Shown here piece after piece: positions 55,138-64,000 of a stretch of DNA of 64,000 nucleotides. Within the stretch, counting starts at the first letter, position 1. Each line of letters starts with the position of its first letter. A program made the position numbers and the translations under genes. The stretch is taken from positions 4,138 to 68,137 of the forward strand of contig JBFXDI010000002.1 in assembly GCA_050181295.1 (NCBI GenBank). The letters run 5' to 3'. The DNA comes from JBFXDI01 sp050181295 (lineage in GTDB: Bacteria; Pseudomonadota; Alphaproteobacteria; Rhizobiales; Aestuariivirgaceae). The notes beneath the pieces were generated by a model. The model did not search any database. It was not told where the DNA came from and saw only the letters and a list, made by a program, of their open reading frames with translations.

Positions 55138-55667
55138 TGGGACATTTCCTTCAGGCATTCGTCGCCAGACGCGACCTGCTCGACGGCGGTCCGCGGCCGA
55201 CTCCTGAAAGCGTGCTGGTCGACCTCCGTCAGGGCTTCGCGATGTTGATCGAGCCCGAGTATGACTACCAGGAGATCGAGCTGAACGCTGCTGTGGAACG
55301 TTTCGGCAGCGGGTCTTCGCAGAACGGCTCTGTCGCTTACGTCGCCACCGTGTATCACGGCGGCATCGGCGCCCAGGCGGCAATCGCCTGGGCGGATGGC
55401 AGCGTGCTTCTGCCCTATAGAATGGAGGAAAGCCAGCCGGGTAGCAGTACGGCCAGGGTCATCCGAGGCATCAGAAAGATGCTCCGGCCCGATGCACCGG
55501 AAAGAAAGATCAGCCCGATCAGCGCCGCACTCAAGGCGATCGGGGTCGTCAAGGGCGAGGCGTTCGACGAGTTTGCAGCAGTCGGCCTCGGGGAATGCCG
55601 CGACCACGAGGACTGGATTCATTTCTCCAGAACGGGACGTCACGAATGGCAGGCGGTGCCGGCGTGA
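55137..55667 (+). CDS. Unknown protein inserted between gltB and gltD
   Basis: I do not recognise this 176-residue protein. It starts at ATG 55137, sharing one base with the gltB stop codon (TGATG). It is soluble, with no signal peptide or membrane helix, and ends in HFSRTGRHEWQAVPA. Midway lies a hydrophobic patch NGSVAYVATVYHGGIGAQAA. gltB and gltD are normally adjacent or separated by little; this gene and the palindromic repeat pair after it are extra. Its codon use is a little less GC-rich than gltB. An immunity-like or regulatory role cannot be excluded. Confidence 0.78.
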
Positions 55668-55686
55668 TGGGGATGGTTCTTCTCCC

Positions 55687-55818
55687 GTCATGCCAGCGAA
55701 AGCTGGCATCCCATAGGGCCTTTCCAGCGAGGAACTCCGTCACGGTTCTTTGGGGAGATCAGCAGAGGCTGTCGAGGCGTGTGCCGCTCCAGGGGATGCC
55801 AGCTTTCGCTGGCATGAC
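55687..55818. repeat. REPIN-like element: perfect 26-base inverted repeats
   Basis: The 26-base arms at 55687-55712 and 55793-55818 are perfect inverted copies, 80 bases apart. Each arm is itself palindromic (ATGCCAGC and GCTGGCAT around GAAA or TTTC). That is the plan of paired REP sequences (REPIN) moved by TnpA-REP transposases. The element fills nearly all of the gap before gltD. Confidence 0.85.
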
Positions 55819-55854
55819 ATTGTTGGTTGACTGGCTAGATTGCGGAACAGCGTG

Positions 55855-57273
<1,419 letters not shown>

Positions 57274-57381
57274 TGCACGGTCCGGACGCCAGGGCGAGCC
57301 TCTAGACGTGACATTCTTCCGTCATCGTCGCGTGCTCGCCTCCGCAGCAGGGCAGATCCCCTGACAGACCCTGGAGGAAAG

Positions 57382-58662
57382 ATGCGCGCCTGGGCCGTGC
57401 CGCTCGGAAACATGGTGACCCGTCACCAGGGCACCATTCTGCCGCTCCTGGTGCTAGGCGCCTACGCGCTCGCCGCCCCTTCGCCGACGGCGTTCGGCAG
57501 CGAGGCGCTGGAGCCGCTCAGGGATCTCCTGGGCGTCGCCGTGGCGCTTCTCGGCCTCGCGCTCAGGGCTTGGAGCGCGCTGCGGCGGGAGCGCCGGGGG
57601 CCGGGCCATATCGCGCTCGAATGTGGCTCGAACCTCCTGGTCGTGCTCGGCATCCTGCTGGTGCACGGCAATTCCTACGTCCTTGCCGTCGGCCTCCTGC
57701 TTGGAGCGTTTTTCCTTTTCGTTTCGCTCCAGGCCGAGGAGGCGCATGCCCCCCGCTCCGGGCGCCGGACGGTCCTCAACCGGATGGCGGCCAGGCTCTT
57801 TCCGAGGGACCGCAGCGCAGGCTCGCTCTGGATCACCGGTGCGGCGACGGCCATCGTCCTGTTGCTGACGGAGGTCTATGAGCGCCTGCCGGCGGGCGAT
57901 GCGCATCTCGTGCGGCTGGTGCTGCTCTTCCTGATCGTCCTTCTTCTCATCGATGCGCTCCTGGTGCTGCGCCGGACGACGGCTCCAGCACCTGCATCAT
58001 GGGCACCGGACGCAAGCGCCGTCCGCACGCGCGGCATCCTCGTGTCCGGGCGCTCTGGTTCCGTCGATGTGCTCGAGAACGCGCTCAGCCTCGGCAACCG
58101 CGACGCCATCCTCGAGGCGACGCTCAAGGCCGCGGAGCTCCGCCCCGGCGCCCGCCTTCTCGATATCGGCTGCGGCACCGGGCGTCTCGCCATCCGGGCG
58201 GCCGGGCTCTTCCGCAATCAGCCGGGGGTCGAGGCCTTTGGCATCGATGCGACGCCCGAGATGGTCGCGCTTGCGCGCCGGCGCGCCGCCGAGGAAGGTT
58301 CCTCAGCACGCTTCGAGGTCGGCATCGGCGAGGCGCTGCCCTTTGAGGACGGGTCGCTCGACGCAGTCACCAGCAGCTACTTCTTCCACCACCTGCCGCC
58401 GGAGGCGAAGCGCGAGGCGCTGGCCGAGATGCTTCGCGTCGCGAAGCCCGGCGGGCGGATCGTCATCACCGACTACGGGCGCCCGAGGGGGTTTCTTGGG
58501 CTTCTCGCCTCGTTCCCCATGCGCTTCAATTTCTATGAATACACCCGCCCGCAGCTCAAGGGCGAGCTTGAGGCCATTGTCCGGGAACAGGGCTTCGAGC
58601 CCGAGATCCTGCGTCGCTTCCTCGGTTACATCACGGTGATGCGGGTGCGGAAGCCGGGGTAG
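57382..58662 (+). CDS. Membrane-anchored SAM-dependent methyltransferase
   Basis: The 426-residue protein is a fusion. Residues 1-200 hold about five membrane helices, starting with ILPLLVLGAYALAA and with an RAWSALRRERRGPGHIALECG loop. Residues 235-420 form a class I methyltransferase with motif I LLDIGCGTGRLAI, then GIDATPEMVALAR and DAVTSSYFFHHLP. The helical part recalls isoprenylcysteine-methyltransferase-like membrane domains, but I cannot confirm this. The fused layout suggests methylation of a membrane lipid or quinone; substrate unknown. GGAGGA precedes the ATG. A strong hairpin follows. Confidence 0.88.
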   Translation: MRAWAVPLGNMVTRHQGTILPLLVLGAYALAAPSPTAFGSEALEPLRDLLGVAVALLGLALRAWSALRRERRGPGHIALECGSNLLVVLGILLVHGNSYVLAVGLLLGAFFLFVSLQAEEAHAPRSGRRTVLNRMAARLFPRDRSAGSLWITGAATAIVLLLTEVYERLPAGDAHLVRLVLLFLIVLLLIDALLVLRRTTAPAPASWAPDASAVRTRGILVSGRSGSVDVLENALSLGNRDAILEATLKAAELRPGARLLDIGCGTGRLAIRAAGLFRNQPGVEAFGIDATPEMVALARRRAAEEGSSARFEVGIGEALPFEDGSLDAVTSSYFFHHLPPEAKREALAEMLRVAKPGGRIVITDYGRPRGFLGLLASFPMRFNFYEYTRPQLKGELEAIVREQGFEPEILRRFLGYITVMRVRKPG

Positions 58663-58693
58663 AAGCAGGAAGGGTGCGCGCTCTTGCCCACCA

Positions 58694-58717
58694 AGGGGCG
58701 GCGTGGGCGCCGCCCCT
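58694..58717. terminator. Bidirectional terminator hairpin
   Basis: GGGGCGGCG (58695-58703) and CGCCGCCCC (58708-58716) pair perfectly around TGGG, with one more A-T pair outside. It lies between convergent genes (methyltransferase and VOC) and serves both. Confidence 0.75.
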
Positions 58718-58729
58718 CCATTTGCGATA

Positions 58730-59215
58730 TCACGCCGCCTTGCCGGCGTAGGCCGCTTCGATGGCGGCGACGTCGATCTTCACCATCTTGAGCATCGCCT
58801 CCATCACGCGCTTCGCCTTCGCGGGATCGGGATCCGCCATGAGCTTCGGCAGCGCCTTCGGCACGACCTGCCACGGCACGCCCCAGCGGTCGCGGATCCA
58901 GCTGCACTCCAAGGCCTTGCCGCCGTTCTTGAGGATCGCATCCCAGATGCGGTCGACCTCCTTCTGATCCTCGCAGTCGATCGAGAGCGACAGCGCGTGG
59001 CCATAGTCTTCCTTCGAGCCGCCGTTCAACGCCAGGAAGGTCTGGCCTGCCAGCGTGAAGTAGATGACCAGGACGCTGCCGTCCTTGCCTGAGGGGCTGT
59101 CCATCACGTTCTTCTGCACATGGATCACGCGTGAGTCGGGCAGCAGCGAGACGTAGAAATTCACGGCCTCCTCAGCGTCGCCGTTGTACCAGAGGCAGGG
59201 GGAAATCTTGGACAT
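58730..59215 (-). CDS. VOC family (PhnB-like) protein
   Basis: The 161-residue protein starts MSKISPCLWYNGDAEEAVNF, the PhnB/glyoxalase-fold opening. It includes SLSIDCEDQKEVDRIWDAIL and SWIRDRWGVPWQVVP. It is a metal-dependent or binding VOC protein of unknown substrate. The start at 59215 follows AAGGAAGG. It is 38 bases from the second VOC gene and is likely co-transcribed. Confidence 0.9.
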   Translation of the reverse strand: MSKISPCLWYNGDAEEAVNFYVSLLPDSRVIHVQKNVMDSPSGKDGSVLVIYFTLAGQTFLALNGGSKEDYGHALSLSIDCEDQKEVDRIWDAILKNGGKALECSWIRDRWGVPWQVVPKALPKLMADPDPAKAKRVMEAMLKMVKIDVAAIEAAYAGKAA

Positions 59216-59253
59216 GTCGGAGTTCCTTCCTTGGAATGAGGAGCTTGAGAGGG

Positions 59254-59673
59254 TCAGGCGGCGGCTTCGGCGTGCACGGCGGCCGGATCCATCCACATCA
59301 CCTCCCAGTGGTGGCCGTCCGGGTCCTCGAAGCTGCGGCCATACATGAAGCCGTGGTCCTGCTTCGGACCGGGGTCGGCGCCGCCGCCCGCGGCCTTGGC
59401 CTTGGCGACCGTTGCATCCACGCCCTCGCGGCTTTCCTCCGAAAGGCAGAGCAGCACCTGGGTCGTGGCGTGGGCGTCGGCGATCTTCTTCTTCGTGAAG
59501 GTCGAATAGAAGCCGTGCGTCAGCAGCATCACGTGGATCACGTCGGAGATCACCATGCAGGAGGCGTCGTCGTTGGAAAACTGCGGGTTCTTGCGCGCGC
59601 CTACGGCCTCGTAGAAGGCGGTCGAACGGGCGAGGTCCTTGACGGGCAGGTTGACGAAGATCAGGCGGTTCAT
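59254..59673 (-). CDS. VOC family (glyoxalase-like) protein
   Basis: This 139-residue VOC protein has MNRLIFVNLPVKDLARSTAF, then GRSFEDPDGHHWEVMWMDP, the metal-ligand-like C-terminal block. AGAGGAGA before ATG 59673 selects the start; the open frame extends upstream 29 codons without support. It is the first gene of a two-gene VOC operon. Substrate unknown; methylglyoxal-like or aromatic compounds are typical. Confidence 0.92.
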   Translation of the reverse strand: MNRLIFVNLPVKDLARSTAFYEAVGARKNPQFSNDDASCMVISDVIHVMLLTHGFYSTFTKKKIADAHATTQVLLCLSEESREGVDATVAKAKAAGGGADPGPKQDHGFMYGRSFEDPDGHHWEVMWMDPAAVHAEAAA

Positions 59674-59886
59674 CGGCGGTCTCCTCTGTTTACGTTCATC
59701 TCCACGTCGAACGGCATTGCCGGCTTTCGACAGGCCAGCGCAAAAAAGTGTCGATCCCAAGAAAAGTGCGCTGCGGAGGCTCCCAACGCCCTTTCAACCG
59801 CTGTCATGCCAATGGAAAATCTTTATGGGTGAGGATGCCATGGGCTCCCCCATCTCCTCGATAGAGGGGGCAGAGGAGGATTGACG

Positions 59887-60432
59887 GTGGACGTTCGGGA
59901 ATATGTCGCACGTGTCCGGCAACACTATGTCGATCAGTTCGCCACATTTGTGGCCCGGCAGCGCTCAACCTGTTCTCGGGGTGGAGCTGAGGTGAAGCTT
60001 CGCCTCAGCGACCAGAGCCGGGTTTACCGGCATCTCTACTGTGCAGATTTCATCAGGACCGGCGAAAGTCCCGAGGTCGTGGAGCTCCAGCTCGAGGAAG
60101 GGCTGGACATAGATCCGATTTCCGGTGAGTTCGGCGCCATGGAGGTCACCGTCGATTGCCTCCATTGGGATGACGTTTCGATCCATCACGACTTGCTGTC
60201 GCTTGGGGATGAACAGGTTGCTCCGTGGTTCGATCTCTGGTTCGATCCCGACGAAATCCGCCTCGATGCGGCTGCCGAGCATTCCTCGTGCATCCATGCG
60301 CTGACGGTCGAGCCGGGCGTTCTGACGGTTGACCTGGGCACTGCTCCGGAACAGGCCTTCTGGGACCTGCTCGCCCTGCTGGAGAGGAAGGGCGTGGGGA
60401 CAGCGCGGGTCACCTGCCAACGAGGTGGCTAG
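59887..60432 (+). CDS. Conserved hypothetical protein
   Basis: I do not recognise this 181-residue protein. AGGAGG lies seven bases before GTG 59887, which I take as the start; the TTG at 59881 is too close. It is soluble and acidic, with the block WDDVSIHHDLLSLGDEQVAP then WFDLWFDPDEIRLD. Codon use and GC content are less extreme than in neighbours. It is convergent with the DUF6984 gene, with four bases of overlap at the stops. Confidence 0.78.
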   Translation: MDVREYVARVRQHYVDQFATFVARQRSTCSRGGAEVKLRLSDQSRVYRHLYCADFIRTGESPEVVELQLEEGLDIDPISGEFGAMEVTVDCLHWDDVSIHHDLLSLGDEQVAPWFDLWFDPDEIRLDAAAEHSSCIHALTVEPGVLTVDLGTAPEQAFWDLLALLERKGVGTARVTCQRGG

Positions 60433-60830
60433 GATCGGCGCGGGAAGGAAAATCGGGGACCTGGGCTGCTGTCTGGCAGGAGGCGGACCTGTTCTACCGG
60501 CGCAATCCGGACGAGCGGCTCGAAGTTGACCTTCCAGCTATCCAGCTCGAACAGGTCTCCATGCTGGTCGAGGTTGAGCTCGATCCAGACCGGGACGCCG
60601 TCAGCGTCCTCATACCGTGCTTCCGCGAGGGCGGACCGACGAATCCGCCCACCGCGGTCGGCACCAAACTGGAGGCTCCCCATGCCTCCGTCGTCCATCT
60701 CGATAACGCGATACTGGTCAATGCCCACCATGAAGCGTTCCCCCTCAGGGCAGGACGAGAGGAGGAACAAGATCAACTGCCGCTCCTCCAGTTTCAGGGG
60801 TCGTTCAGGCGATGGCGGTTTCGTGGGCAT
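60429..60830 (-). CDS. DUF6984-like hypothetical protein
   Basis: The 133-residue protein has a pattern like DUF6984: RPLKLEERQLILFLLSSCPE, then a central DDGGMGSLQFG and a final WKVNFEPLVRIAP. Function unknown; such proteins are often found near polymorphic-toxin or immunity genes. ATG 60830 with AAGGGA eight bases upstream is preferred over ATG 60848. The 5' end overlaps no gene; the acyltransferase gene starts divergently 32 bases away. Confidence 0.72.
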   Translation of the reverse strand: MPTKPPSPERPLKLEERQLILFLLSSCPEGERFMVGIDQYRVIEMDDGGMGSLQFGADRGGRIRRSALAEARYEDADGVPVWIELNLDQHGDLFELDSWKVNFEPLVRIAPVEQVRLLPDSSPGPRFSFPRRS

Positions 60831-60862
60831 CGAGGCAGTCCCTTGCATGGGGCCGCAGCAAT

Positions 60863-61630
60863 ATGCCCAATGGCGCCCAGCGCCGCCATCGCCGGAAACA
60901 CCCGTTGCTCGCCCTTCGCTCCTTCCTTTTCAACGCCGTCTTCTACCTGAACCTCATCGTCTTCATGCTGCTGGGCGCCCCGCTCTTCCTCGGGCCCCGT
61001 ATCTGGGCGATCCGGGCGCTGCAGCTCTGGGCGACGACGAGCCTCTGGTGGCTGAGGCTGATCGCCGGCACGGCCTTCGAGGTGAGGGGCCGCGAGCACA
61101 TCCCCGAAGGGCCGGGCCTCGTCGCGGGAAAACACCAATCCTTCTGGGAGACCTTCGCCATCCTGCCGCTTCTCGACGATCCGGCCATGGTCCTGAAGCG
61201 CGAGCTCCTGTGGGTCCCCCTCTTCGGCTGGTGGGCGGTGAAATTCCGCATGATCGCGGTCGATCGCGATGCCGGTCCCTCGGCGCTCAAAAAACTCGTG
61301 GCGCGCGGCAAGGAGGCGATCGGGCAAGGCCGGCAGGTGGTGGTGTTCCCCGAGGGCACCAGGCGCGCGCCCGACGCCCCGCCCGACTACAAGCCCGGCG
61401 CCGCGGCGCTCTACCTCCGGCTCGGTGTCGCCTGCACGCCCTTCGCCCTCAATTCCGGGCTCTACTGGCCGAGGCGCGAGGCGCTGCGCCGGCCGGGCAC
61501 CATCGTCATCGAGTTCCTGCCCGCCATCCCCGCCGGCCTTGACCGGAAAACCTTCGAGAAGCGGCTGATCGAGGCTGTCGAGCCCGCGACCGCGGCGCTC
61601 GTGGCCGAAGGACGCAAGACGCTGCGGTGA
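60863..61630 (+). CDS. 1-acyl-sn-glycerol-3-phosphate acyltransferase (PlsC-like)
   Basis: The 255-residue protein has an N-terminal membrane helix (about residues 14-38) and the acyltransferase blocks: GKHQSFWETFA (H-x4-E instead of the usual H-x4-D, common in alphaproteobacteria), VDRDAG and FPEGTRRAP. It transfers acyl chains to lysophosphatidate or another lysolipid at the inner membrane. The start is ATG 60863. No other lipid gene is adjacent. Confidence 0.9.
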   Translation: MPNGAQRRHRRKHPLLALRSFLFNAVFYLNLIVFMLLGAPLFLGPRIWAIRALQLWATTSLWWLRLIAGTAFEVRGREHIPEGPGLVAGKHQSFWETFAILPLLDDPAMVLKRELLWVPLFGWWAVKFRMIAVDRDAGPSALKKLVARGKEAIGQGRQVVVFPEGTRRAPDAPPDYKPGAAALYLRLGVACTPFALNSGLYWPRREALRRPGTIVIEFLPAIPAGLDRKTFEKRLIEAVEPATAALVAEGRKTLR

Positions 61631-61632
61631 CT

Positions 61633-62457
61633 CTACGCCTTCGTGGCGCCGGTGAAGAAGCCTTCGAGCTCCGCAAAGCCCATAGCGCTCTTGGAGAACC
61701 GGAACGTGCCTTCGGACCGCATTTCCCGCGCGGCGTTCACGAAAACTCCGTATGCCAGCCGCGCCAGCGCCGAGCCGATGCTGATCCGCTTCACGCCGGC
61801 TTCCGCCAATTCGCCGACCGTGAAGGTCGCGCCGGGCAGCCCCATGACGACATTGACGGGCCTCGAGACCGCGCGGCAGACGGTGCGGATCGCGTCGAGA
61901 TCCTTCAGGCCCGGCGCGTAGAGCACGTCGGCGCCGGCCCGCTCATAGGCCTCAAGCCGCTTCAGCACGTCGTCGAGGCCGGGCCGGCCCCACAGCAGGT
62001 TCTCGCAACGCGCGGTCAGCACGAAGTCGCGGGGCAGCGACCGGGCGGCCTCGGCGGCCGCCGCGATCCGCTCGACCGCCAGGTCGAAGGCGAAGATCGG
62101 ATCGTCGCGCCGGCCGGTGTGATCCTCAATCGAGCATCCGCTGAGCCCCGTGGCGGCGGCCGCCCGCACCGTCGCGGCGACGGCTTCGGGCGCATCGCCA
62201 AACCCCTTCTCCAGATCGGCGGAAACGGGCAGCGGCGTCGCCGAAACGATGGCTCGGCAGTGCTGAAGCGTCTCCTCGCGGGCGACGCCGCCTTCCGCCA
62301 CGCCTAGCGAGAAGGCAAGGCCTGCGCTGGTGGTCGCCAGCGCCTCGAACCCGAGCGCGGCGAGGATGCGGGCAGAGCCCACGTCCCAGGGATTGGGGAT
62401 CACGAACGTCCCCGGACGCTCGTGCAAATCGCGGAAGGTCATGGGCCTGTCGGTCAT
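61633..62457 (-). CDS. Isocitrate lyase / PEP mutase family protein
   Basis: The 274-residue protein is a TIM barrel of the isocitrate lyase/phosphoenolpyruvate mutase superfamily: PNPWDVGSARILAALGFEAL, SADLEKGFGD (metal ligands), CSIEDHTG and GVKRISIGSALAR. The isocitrate lyase cysteine loop (KKCGH) is missing, so lyase on isocitrate is unlikely; C-C or C-P lysis of another acid is possible. GAGGA precedes the ATG. It shares an ATGA overlap with the upstream gene and is part of the WYL-controlled operon. Confidence 0.9.
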   Translation of the reverse strand: MTDRPMTFRDLHERPGTFVIPNPWDVGSARILAALGFEALATTSAGLAFSLGVAEGGVAREETLQHCRAIVSATPLPVSADLEKGFGDAPEAVAATVRAAAATGLSGCSIEDHTGRRDDPIFAFDLAVERIAAAAEAARSLPRDFVLTARCENLLWGRPGLDDVLKRLEAYERAGADVLYAPGLKDLDAIRTVCRAVSRPVNVVMGLPGATFTVGELAEAGVKRISIGSALARLAYGVFVNAAREMRSEGTFRFSKSAMGFAELEGFFTGATKA

Positions 62458-62894
62458 TCCGCTTTCCTCTTCCAGTCGCCCGTGGTGTTCCACCAGCGGT
62501 TGGGATTTTTGCTGTCGTCGAGGCCCCTGGACCGGCTGGCGAGGACGGCCTGAACCCGGATGACAGGCTCCTGATAGCTGTGGATCTGGAATATGGCCTC
62601 TATCACCCGTTCGACGAGCGGCCGCTCGTCGGGGAGCTCGAACGACACCTCGATCACGCCGGGGCGCTTGCGGACATCGGTTTCCGGGCCGGCGGCAGCG
62701 CCTTCGAGCGGGCGATAGCGCTCGACGCCAGGGCCCGACTCGTAGGCGTTGCTGTCGTAATGCCCCATGACGAGCGGCGTGATATGGGTCACGGCGTCCA
62801 TGATGCGGTCCACGTCGCCGGGCGGCGCCAGCACGGTCAAGAGGCACAGGCGCTCCATCCGCACGGACGGCGTCTCAAATCCCTGGTCGATCAT
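62454..62894 (-). CDS. NIF3-associated / CutA-like (YqfO) domain protein
   Basis: The 146-residue protein has a PII/CutA-like fold pattern seen in YqfO/NIF3 insertion domains: SGPGVERYRPL (here ESGPGVERYRPLEGA) and PGVIEVSFELPDE, then RVIEAIFQIHSYQEPVI with the typical HSYQEP. It may bind a nucleotide or metal. ATG 62894 is chosen because GGAGA lies six bases upstream; ATG 62900 is adjacent. It is the first gene of a two-gene operon with the PEP-mutase-like gene. Confidence 0.8.
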   Translation of the reverse strand: MIDQGFETPSVRMERLCLLTVLAPPGDVDRIMDAVTHITPLVMGHYDSNAYESGPGVERYRPLEGAAAGPETDVRKRPGVIEVSFELPDERPLVERVIEAIFQIHSYQEPVIRVQAVLASRSRGLDDSKNPNRWWNTTGDWKRKAE

Positions 62895-62933
62895 CTGCAT
62901 TCTCCGCACAACGGATTGCCAAGATAGTCCGTC

Positions 62934-62956
62934 CTGCTGACAATTCGTGTCAGCAG
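62934..62956. promoter_or_regulatory. Perfect dyad between divergent genes, likely WYL-regulator operator
   Basis: CTGCTGACA (62934-62942) and TGTCAGCAG (62948-62956) are perfect nine-base inverted arms separated by ATTCG. The core TGACA-N5-TGTCA suits a dimeric HTH regulator, and the YafY/WYL gene starts 35 bases to the right. Confidence 0.75.
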
Positions 62957-62990
62957 TGTTGGGATAGTTTCCATCCAGGAAGCGGAAACC

Positions 62991-63683
62991 ATGGGCCGTT
63001 CGAGCCGGCTGTTCGAGATCATCCAGATTCTTAGGCGCGCGGGCGCGCCCGTTCCGGCTCGCGCCCTGGCCGAGACGCTGGAAGTCAGCCAGAGAACCGT
63101 TTACCGGGACATCGTCTCGCTCCAGGCCATGCGGGTTCCGATCGAGGGCGAAGCCGGCGTCGGCTATGTCATGCGGGCGGGCTTCGACCTGCCGCCGCTC
63201 ATGTTCACGGCCGAGGAGATCGAGGCCATCGTCGTCGGCCTGTCGCTCATCAGCCGCACCGGCGATGCGGACCTGCAGTCGGCAGCAGGACGCGTCGCCC
63301 ACAAGATCGCCGAGGTCCTGCCGGACGCAGCGGACGGGCGCATGCAAGGCTCGCCTCTCCATGTCTCGCGCTGGAGCGCCATTCCCGCTTCCGGGGTCGC
63401 CTACCGCGCGATGCGGCAGGCCATCAGGGAGGAGCGGAAGCTGCACTTCATCTACCAGGACGCCGAGGCACGGCGTACCGAGCGCACCGTCCGCCCGATC
63501 GCGCTCGTCTATTACGTCGACAGCGTGGTGCTTGCGGCCTGGTGCGAGCTCAGGGAGGATTTCCGGCATTTCCGCGCCGACCGGATGAGCGCCTGCGAGG
63601 CCTCCGGCAGCCTGTTCAGGGGAGAGGGCGAGCGGCTGCGCGCCGAGTGGCGGGCGCGGCACGACCTTTTCACGGCGTTCTGA
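62991..63683 (+). CDS. YafY-type HTH and WYL domain transcriptional regulator
   Basis: The 230-residue protein has an N-terminal winged helix (SRLFEIIQILRRAGAPVPAR and LEVSQRTVYRDIVSLQA, residues 4-70) and a WYL domain (about 135-215: RKLHFIYQDAEARRTERTV then VRPIALVYYVDSVVLAAWCE). WYL domains sense nucleic acid or small ligands. Divergent from the YqfO/PEP-mutase operon across a perfect dyad, it likely controls that operon and itself. Confidence 0.93.
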   Translation: MGRSSRLFEIIQILRRAGAPVPARALAETLEVSQRTVYRDIVSLQAMRVPIEGEAGVGYVMRAGFDLPPLMFTAEEIEAIVVGLSLISRTGDADLQSAAGRVAHKIAEVLPDAADGRMQGSPLHVSRWSAIPASGVAYRAMRQAIREERKLHFIYQDAEARRTERTVRPIALVYYVDSVVLAAWCELREDFRHFRADRMSACEASGSLFRGEGERLRAEWRARHDLFTAF

Positions 63684-63719
63684 GCAGGGTCCGGACGTTG
63701 GACTCTCCCTCCTGAGTAT

Positions 63720-63752
63720 GGTACAAAACGGGAACGATCGTTTCCGCGTACC
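63720..63752. promoter_or_regulatory. Nested dyad upstream of the ribonucleotide reductase gene
   Basis: A perfect ten-base palindrome AACGATCGTT (63733-63742) sits inside wider inverted arms GGTAC (63720-63724) and GTACC (63748-63752). It lies directly before the ribosome site of the reductase gene, so a bound regulator could block initiation. It does not look like a NrdR box. Confidence 0.4.
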
Positions 63753-63764
63753 GGACGAAAATCC

Positions 63765-64000
63765 ATGAGCTCCTCGACCCTTGCCCCGATCGCGCGCGAG
63801 ATCTGGGACCTGAAGTACCGTCACAAGCGGCCGGACGGCACGCCCGTCGACCGGACGGTCGAGGAGAGCTGGACGCGCGTCGCCACGGCGGTGGCCGAAG
63901 CCGAGGCGCCGGAGCAGCGCGCCCGCTGGACGGAGATCTTTGCGCGCACGCTTGCCGGCTACCGGTTCCTCCCCGCCGGCCGCATCCTCGCGGGCGCGGG
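63765..64000 (+). CDS. Adenosylcobalamin-dependent ribonucleotide reductase (N-terminal part; 3' partial)
   Basis: The 78 visible residues run off the window. They match the start of class II ribonucleotide reductase large proteins: APIAREIWDLKYRHKRPDG, DRTVEESWTRVATAVAEAE and FLPAGRILAGAG. GGACGA precedes the ATG at 63765. Class II enzymes reduce ribonucleotides using B12, independent of oxygen. The active-site residues lie outside the window, so this call rests on the N-terminal pattern only. Confidence 0.8.
   Translation, partial: MSSSTLAPIAREIWDLKYRHKRPDGTPVDRTVEESWTRVATAVAEAEAPEQRARWTEIFARTLAGYRFLPAGRILAGA

Noticed and set aside
63684..63764. Cobalamin riboswitch before the B12-dependent reductase
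   Set aside because: The gap is only about 80 bases and shows no B12-box-like sequence; a riboswitch does not fit.

Overview
The window is GC-rich, tightly packed chromosomal DNA. The gene content points to an alphaproteobacterium, most likely Hyphomicrobiales (Rhizobiales). Pointers are a TrcR/DUF1013 regulator, a crotonyl-CoA carboxylase/reductase plus ethylmalonyl-CoA mutase pair, GltB/GltD, Tat-exported MlaC proteins, a probable EcfG-type promoter and REP/RIME-like palindromes. I cannot name the genus. Essentially all of the window is explained by about 65 genes, many joined by ATGA or TGATG stop/start overlaps. I saw no CRISPR array, rRNA, insertion sequence or prophage.

Layout. 1-2.3 kb: a gene tail, a VapBC/FitAB-type toxin-antitoxin pair, folD, yggT and tRNA-Ala(CGC). 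2.4-3.8 kb: an islet beside the tRNA with visibly lower GC, holding a PadR regulator and two paralogous proteins of unknown function. 3.9-7.3 kb: an operon of Rieske oxygenase, PotF-like polyamine-binding protein and polysaccharide/amide deacetylase. 7.5-10.6 kb: glutamine amidotransferase, two SDR proteins, trcR. 10.9-15.5 kb: a methionine-rich secreted protein, a Gfo/Idh/MocA oxidoreductase, a second Rieske oxygenase, topoisomerase IB and a methyltransferase. 15.7-21.8 kb: a periplasmic metal operon (imelysin, multicopper oxidase, di-heme protein, second imelysin, DUF1513). 21.8-24.6 kb: an SLC13 permease and an ArsR-methyltransferase fusion. 24.8-27.2 kb: mlaA followed by two mlaC genes. 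27.2-34.4 kb: trmO, a GST, a candidate structured RNA, two CPBP proteases, thyA, a GNAT gene, folA, a flavin amine oxidase and a DUF6883/DUF4926 pair. 34.4-37.0 kb: cystathionine beta-synthase and a cystathionine gamma-lyase-type enzyme. 37.0-41.4 kb: ccrA and ecm of the ethylmalonyl-CoA pathway, with a small membrane protein between them. 41.4-50.0 kb: a MazEF-type pair, a BrkB-like protein, a TerB-like protein, a fasciclin, a J-domain protein, an ABC exporter, a TetR/SDR divergon and an EamA exporter. 50.4-57.3 kb: gltB and gltD, separated by an orphan gene and a palindromic repeat pair. 57.4-64 kb: a membrane-anchored methyltransferase, two VOC proteins, two hypotheticals, an acyltransferase, a WYL-regulated divergon and the start of a class II ribonucleotide reductase.

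How the genes work together. folD, thyA and folA cover one-carbon folate chemistry. The CBS and gamma-lyase pair would convert homocysteine to cysteine. Ccr and Ecm assimilate acetyl-CoA without isocitrate lyase, and Ecm together with the probable class II ribonucleotide reductase implies dependence on cobalamin. The MlaA/MlaC genes maintain outer-membrane lipid asymmetry. The least explained units are the Rieske/PotF/deacetylase operon, the imelysin/multicopper-oxidase operon, the PadR islet and the structured element upstream of the CPBP genes. Several clean dyads (upstream of vapB, mazE, ccrA and the fasciclin gene, and in the WYL and TetR divergons) are likely operators. All functional calls come from reading the translated sequence; no database search was possible.
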